From the NCBI RefSeq assembly GCF_900103405.1, contig NZ_FNHX01000008.1, forward strand, positions 1-64,000: a stretch of 64,000 nucleotides of DNA, read 5' to 3'. The notes beneath the pieces are model-generated. The model did no database searches, was not told where the DNA came from, and worked only from the letters and a program-made list of their open reading frames with translations. Origin of the DNA: Polaromonas sp. JS666. Its GTDB lineage: Bacteria > Pseudomonadota > Gammaproteobacteria > Burkholderiales > Burkholderiaceae_C. Shown one piece after another: positions 63,048-64,000 of the stretch (within the stretch, counting starts at the first letter, position 1; every line of letters starts with the position of its first letter). The translations under genes were made by a program, and so were the position numbers.

Positions 63048-63935
63048 ATGCCCCATACCGTCCCACTCTCTATTGTCCTTCCCGCCAGAAACGAGGCGAC
63101 GGGCTTGCGGGATCTCCTGCCTCGCATCCTGGCCGCGGCCCCTGAGGCGGAGGTGCTGGTGGTTGATGACGGCTCCACCGATGACACGCCCGCAGTGTGC
63201 GCCGGACACCGCGTTAAACACCTGCGGCACCCTTACGCCAAAGGTAATGGCGCGGCCATCAAGACCGGCGCCCGGGCAGCGCTTGGGGAGGTGATTGTTT
63301 TCATGGATGCCGACGGCCAGCACAAGCCCGAAGACATTCCCAGCCTGCTCGAGGAATTCAACAAGGGCTACGACATGGTGGTGGGCGCGCGGCAGGCCGG
63401 CTCCCAGGCCGGCTTGCATCGCGCGGCCGCCAACGACATTTTCAGCCGTTTCGCGAGCTGGATGGTGATGCAGCCGATTGCCGACCTTACCTCGGGATTC
63501 AGGGTGGTTCGTGCGGCCAAGTTTCGCCAGTTCCTCTACTTGCTGCCCAACGGCTTTTCGTATCCGACAACGATCACCATGAGCTTCTTCCGCGCCGGCT
63601 ATGGCGTGGCCTATGTGCCCATCCATTCGCCGCGCAGGAGCAGCGGCGCCAGCCATATCCATCCGCTGCGCGACGGTTTGCGTTTTCTGCTGATCATCAT
63701 CAAGATCGGTACGCTTTTTTCACCGCAAAAGCTTTTTCTCCCGATCAGCGCGGGCTTCTTCCTGACGGGGCTTGCTTACTATCTGTACACCTATATGACG
63801 GCCGGCCGGTTCACCAACATGAGTGCGCTGCTGTTCATCTCGGCGGTTTTCACGTTTCTGATAGGTATCGTCTCCGAGCAAATCTCCGCATTGCATTACA
63901 AGAATATTGATACCAGCGACCGCGAAAGTGAATAG
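63048..63935 (+). CDS. GT2-family glycosyltransferase (DPM1-like) with C-terminal membrane helices
   Basis: 295 aa. An N-terminal GT-A fold has S-I-V-L-P-A-R-N-E, the D-D-G-S-T-D-D-T loop, the D-x-D M-D-A-D-G-Q-H and L-T-S-G-F-R-V. Two membrane helices occupy the end (about 225-285). It resembles polyprenyl-phosphate hexose synthases, which supply the donor for GT-C enzymes. The start is the ATG at 63048. Confidence 0.85.
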   Translation: MPHTVPLSIVLPARNEATGLRDLLPRILAAAPEAEVLVVDDGSTDDTPAVCAGHRVKHLRHPYAKGNGAAIKTGARAALGEVIVFMDADGQHKPEDIPSLLEEFNKGYDMVVGARQAGSQAGLHRAAANDIFSRFASWMVMQPIADLTSGFRVVRAAKFRQFLYLLPNGFSYPTTITMSFFRAGYGVAYVPIHSPRRSSGASHIHPLRDGLRFLLIIIKIGTLFSPQKLFLPISAGFFLTGLAYYLYTYMTAGRFTNMSALLFISAVFTFLIGIVSEQISALHYKNIDTSDRESE

Positions 63936-63962
63936 CATGGCCGTGGGATGCCCCGGCACCTG

Positions 63963-64000
63963 ATGCCCGCACCGTTAAACAATATTGGCTGGCTCCCATC
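63963..64000 (+). CDS. Possible start of a further gene (truncated by window edge)
   Basis: An ATG at 63963 opens a reading frame that runs to the window end (13 codons, last incomplete). There is no clear ribosome site. Too short to identify. Confidence 0.25.
   Translation, partial: MPAPLNNIGWLP

Overview
The window is GC-rich, densely coded bacterial chromosome. The short-operon style, the ArgC/RecA/SucCD set, the type IV pilin, the phosphonate gene set and the palindromic intergenic repeats (for example a GCCCCC-CGA-GGGGGC stem near 20.95 kb) point to a betaproteobacterium of the Burkholderiales, most likely Comamonadaceae (Polaromonas, Rhodoferax or Variovorax-like). That placement is recognition from memory, not a computed result. 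I see no rRNA, no convincing tRNA, no CRISPR array and no transposase.

Layout. 1-414: an intergenic palindromic repeat. 0.4-6.1 kb: an orphan response-regulator receiver, SlyD, an Rrf2 regulator overlapping a thioredoxin-reductase-like flavoprotein, a YpfH-like hydrolase that lacks its serine, a SPOR protein, BirA, and a SET-domain protein with a lysine-rich tail. 6.2-12.3 kb: a Tat-exported TlpA-like protein coupled to a topoisomerase III carrying a C-terminal SWIB domain, then two tandemly duplicated MFS exporters. 12.3-20.9 kb: a minus-strand operon (ethanolamine-type permease, glutamine-synthetase-like ligase, GNAT, iron alcohol dehydrogenase, PuuD-like hydrolase, aldehyde dehydrogenase, HAD phosphatase) divergent from an EutR-like AraC regulator. 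It reads as a gamma-glutamylation route for ethanolamine. 21.0-34.2 kb: a 2-aminoethylphosphonate (AEP) island: ABC importer, PhnW, a DinB-like protein, a GntR regulator, PhnA, PhnY, a PhnZ-like HD protein, an EamA transporter and a GcvT-fused FAD oxidoreductase. 34.2-43.0 kb: a TctE/TctD-like two-component pair, MarR, recA-recX, argC, sucCD and TerC.

43.3-53.1 kb is one plus-strand operon: CHASE2 Ser/Thr kinase, PP2C phosphatase, FHA protein, CHASE2 class III nucleotide cyclase, metallo-beta-lactamase-fold cyclic-nucleotide phosphodiesterase and a GAF-containing GspE/PilB-type ATPase. It joins a phospho-Thr circuit and a cyclic-nucleotide circuit to a secretion or pilus motor. 53.1-59.8 kb holds three tandem, overlapping TPR-OGT (GT41/SPINDLY) glycosyltransferases. 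60.0-64.0 kb holds a small unknown protein, a sigma-54-promoted type IV pilin, a GT-C-like multi-membrane protein and a DPM1-like GT2 glycosyltransferase. Together the last 20 kb suggests a regulated, glycosylated type IV pilus or secretion surface system.

The most notable candidates for undescribed biology are the ethanolamine gamma-glutamylation operon, the kinase/phosphatase/FHA/cyclase/PDE/ATPase operon with possible phospho-Thr docking repeats in the kinase tail, and the triplicated OGT locus beside the pilin.
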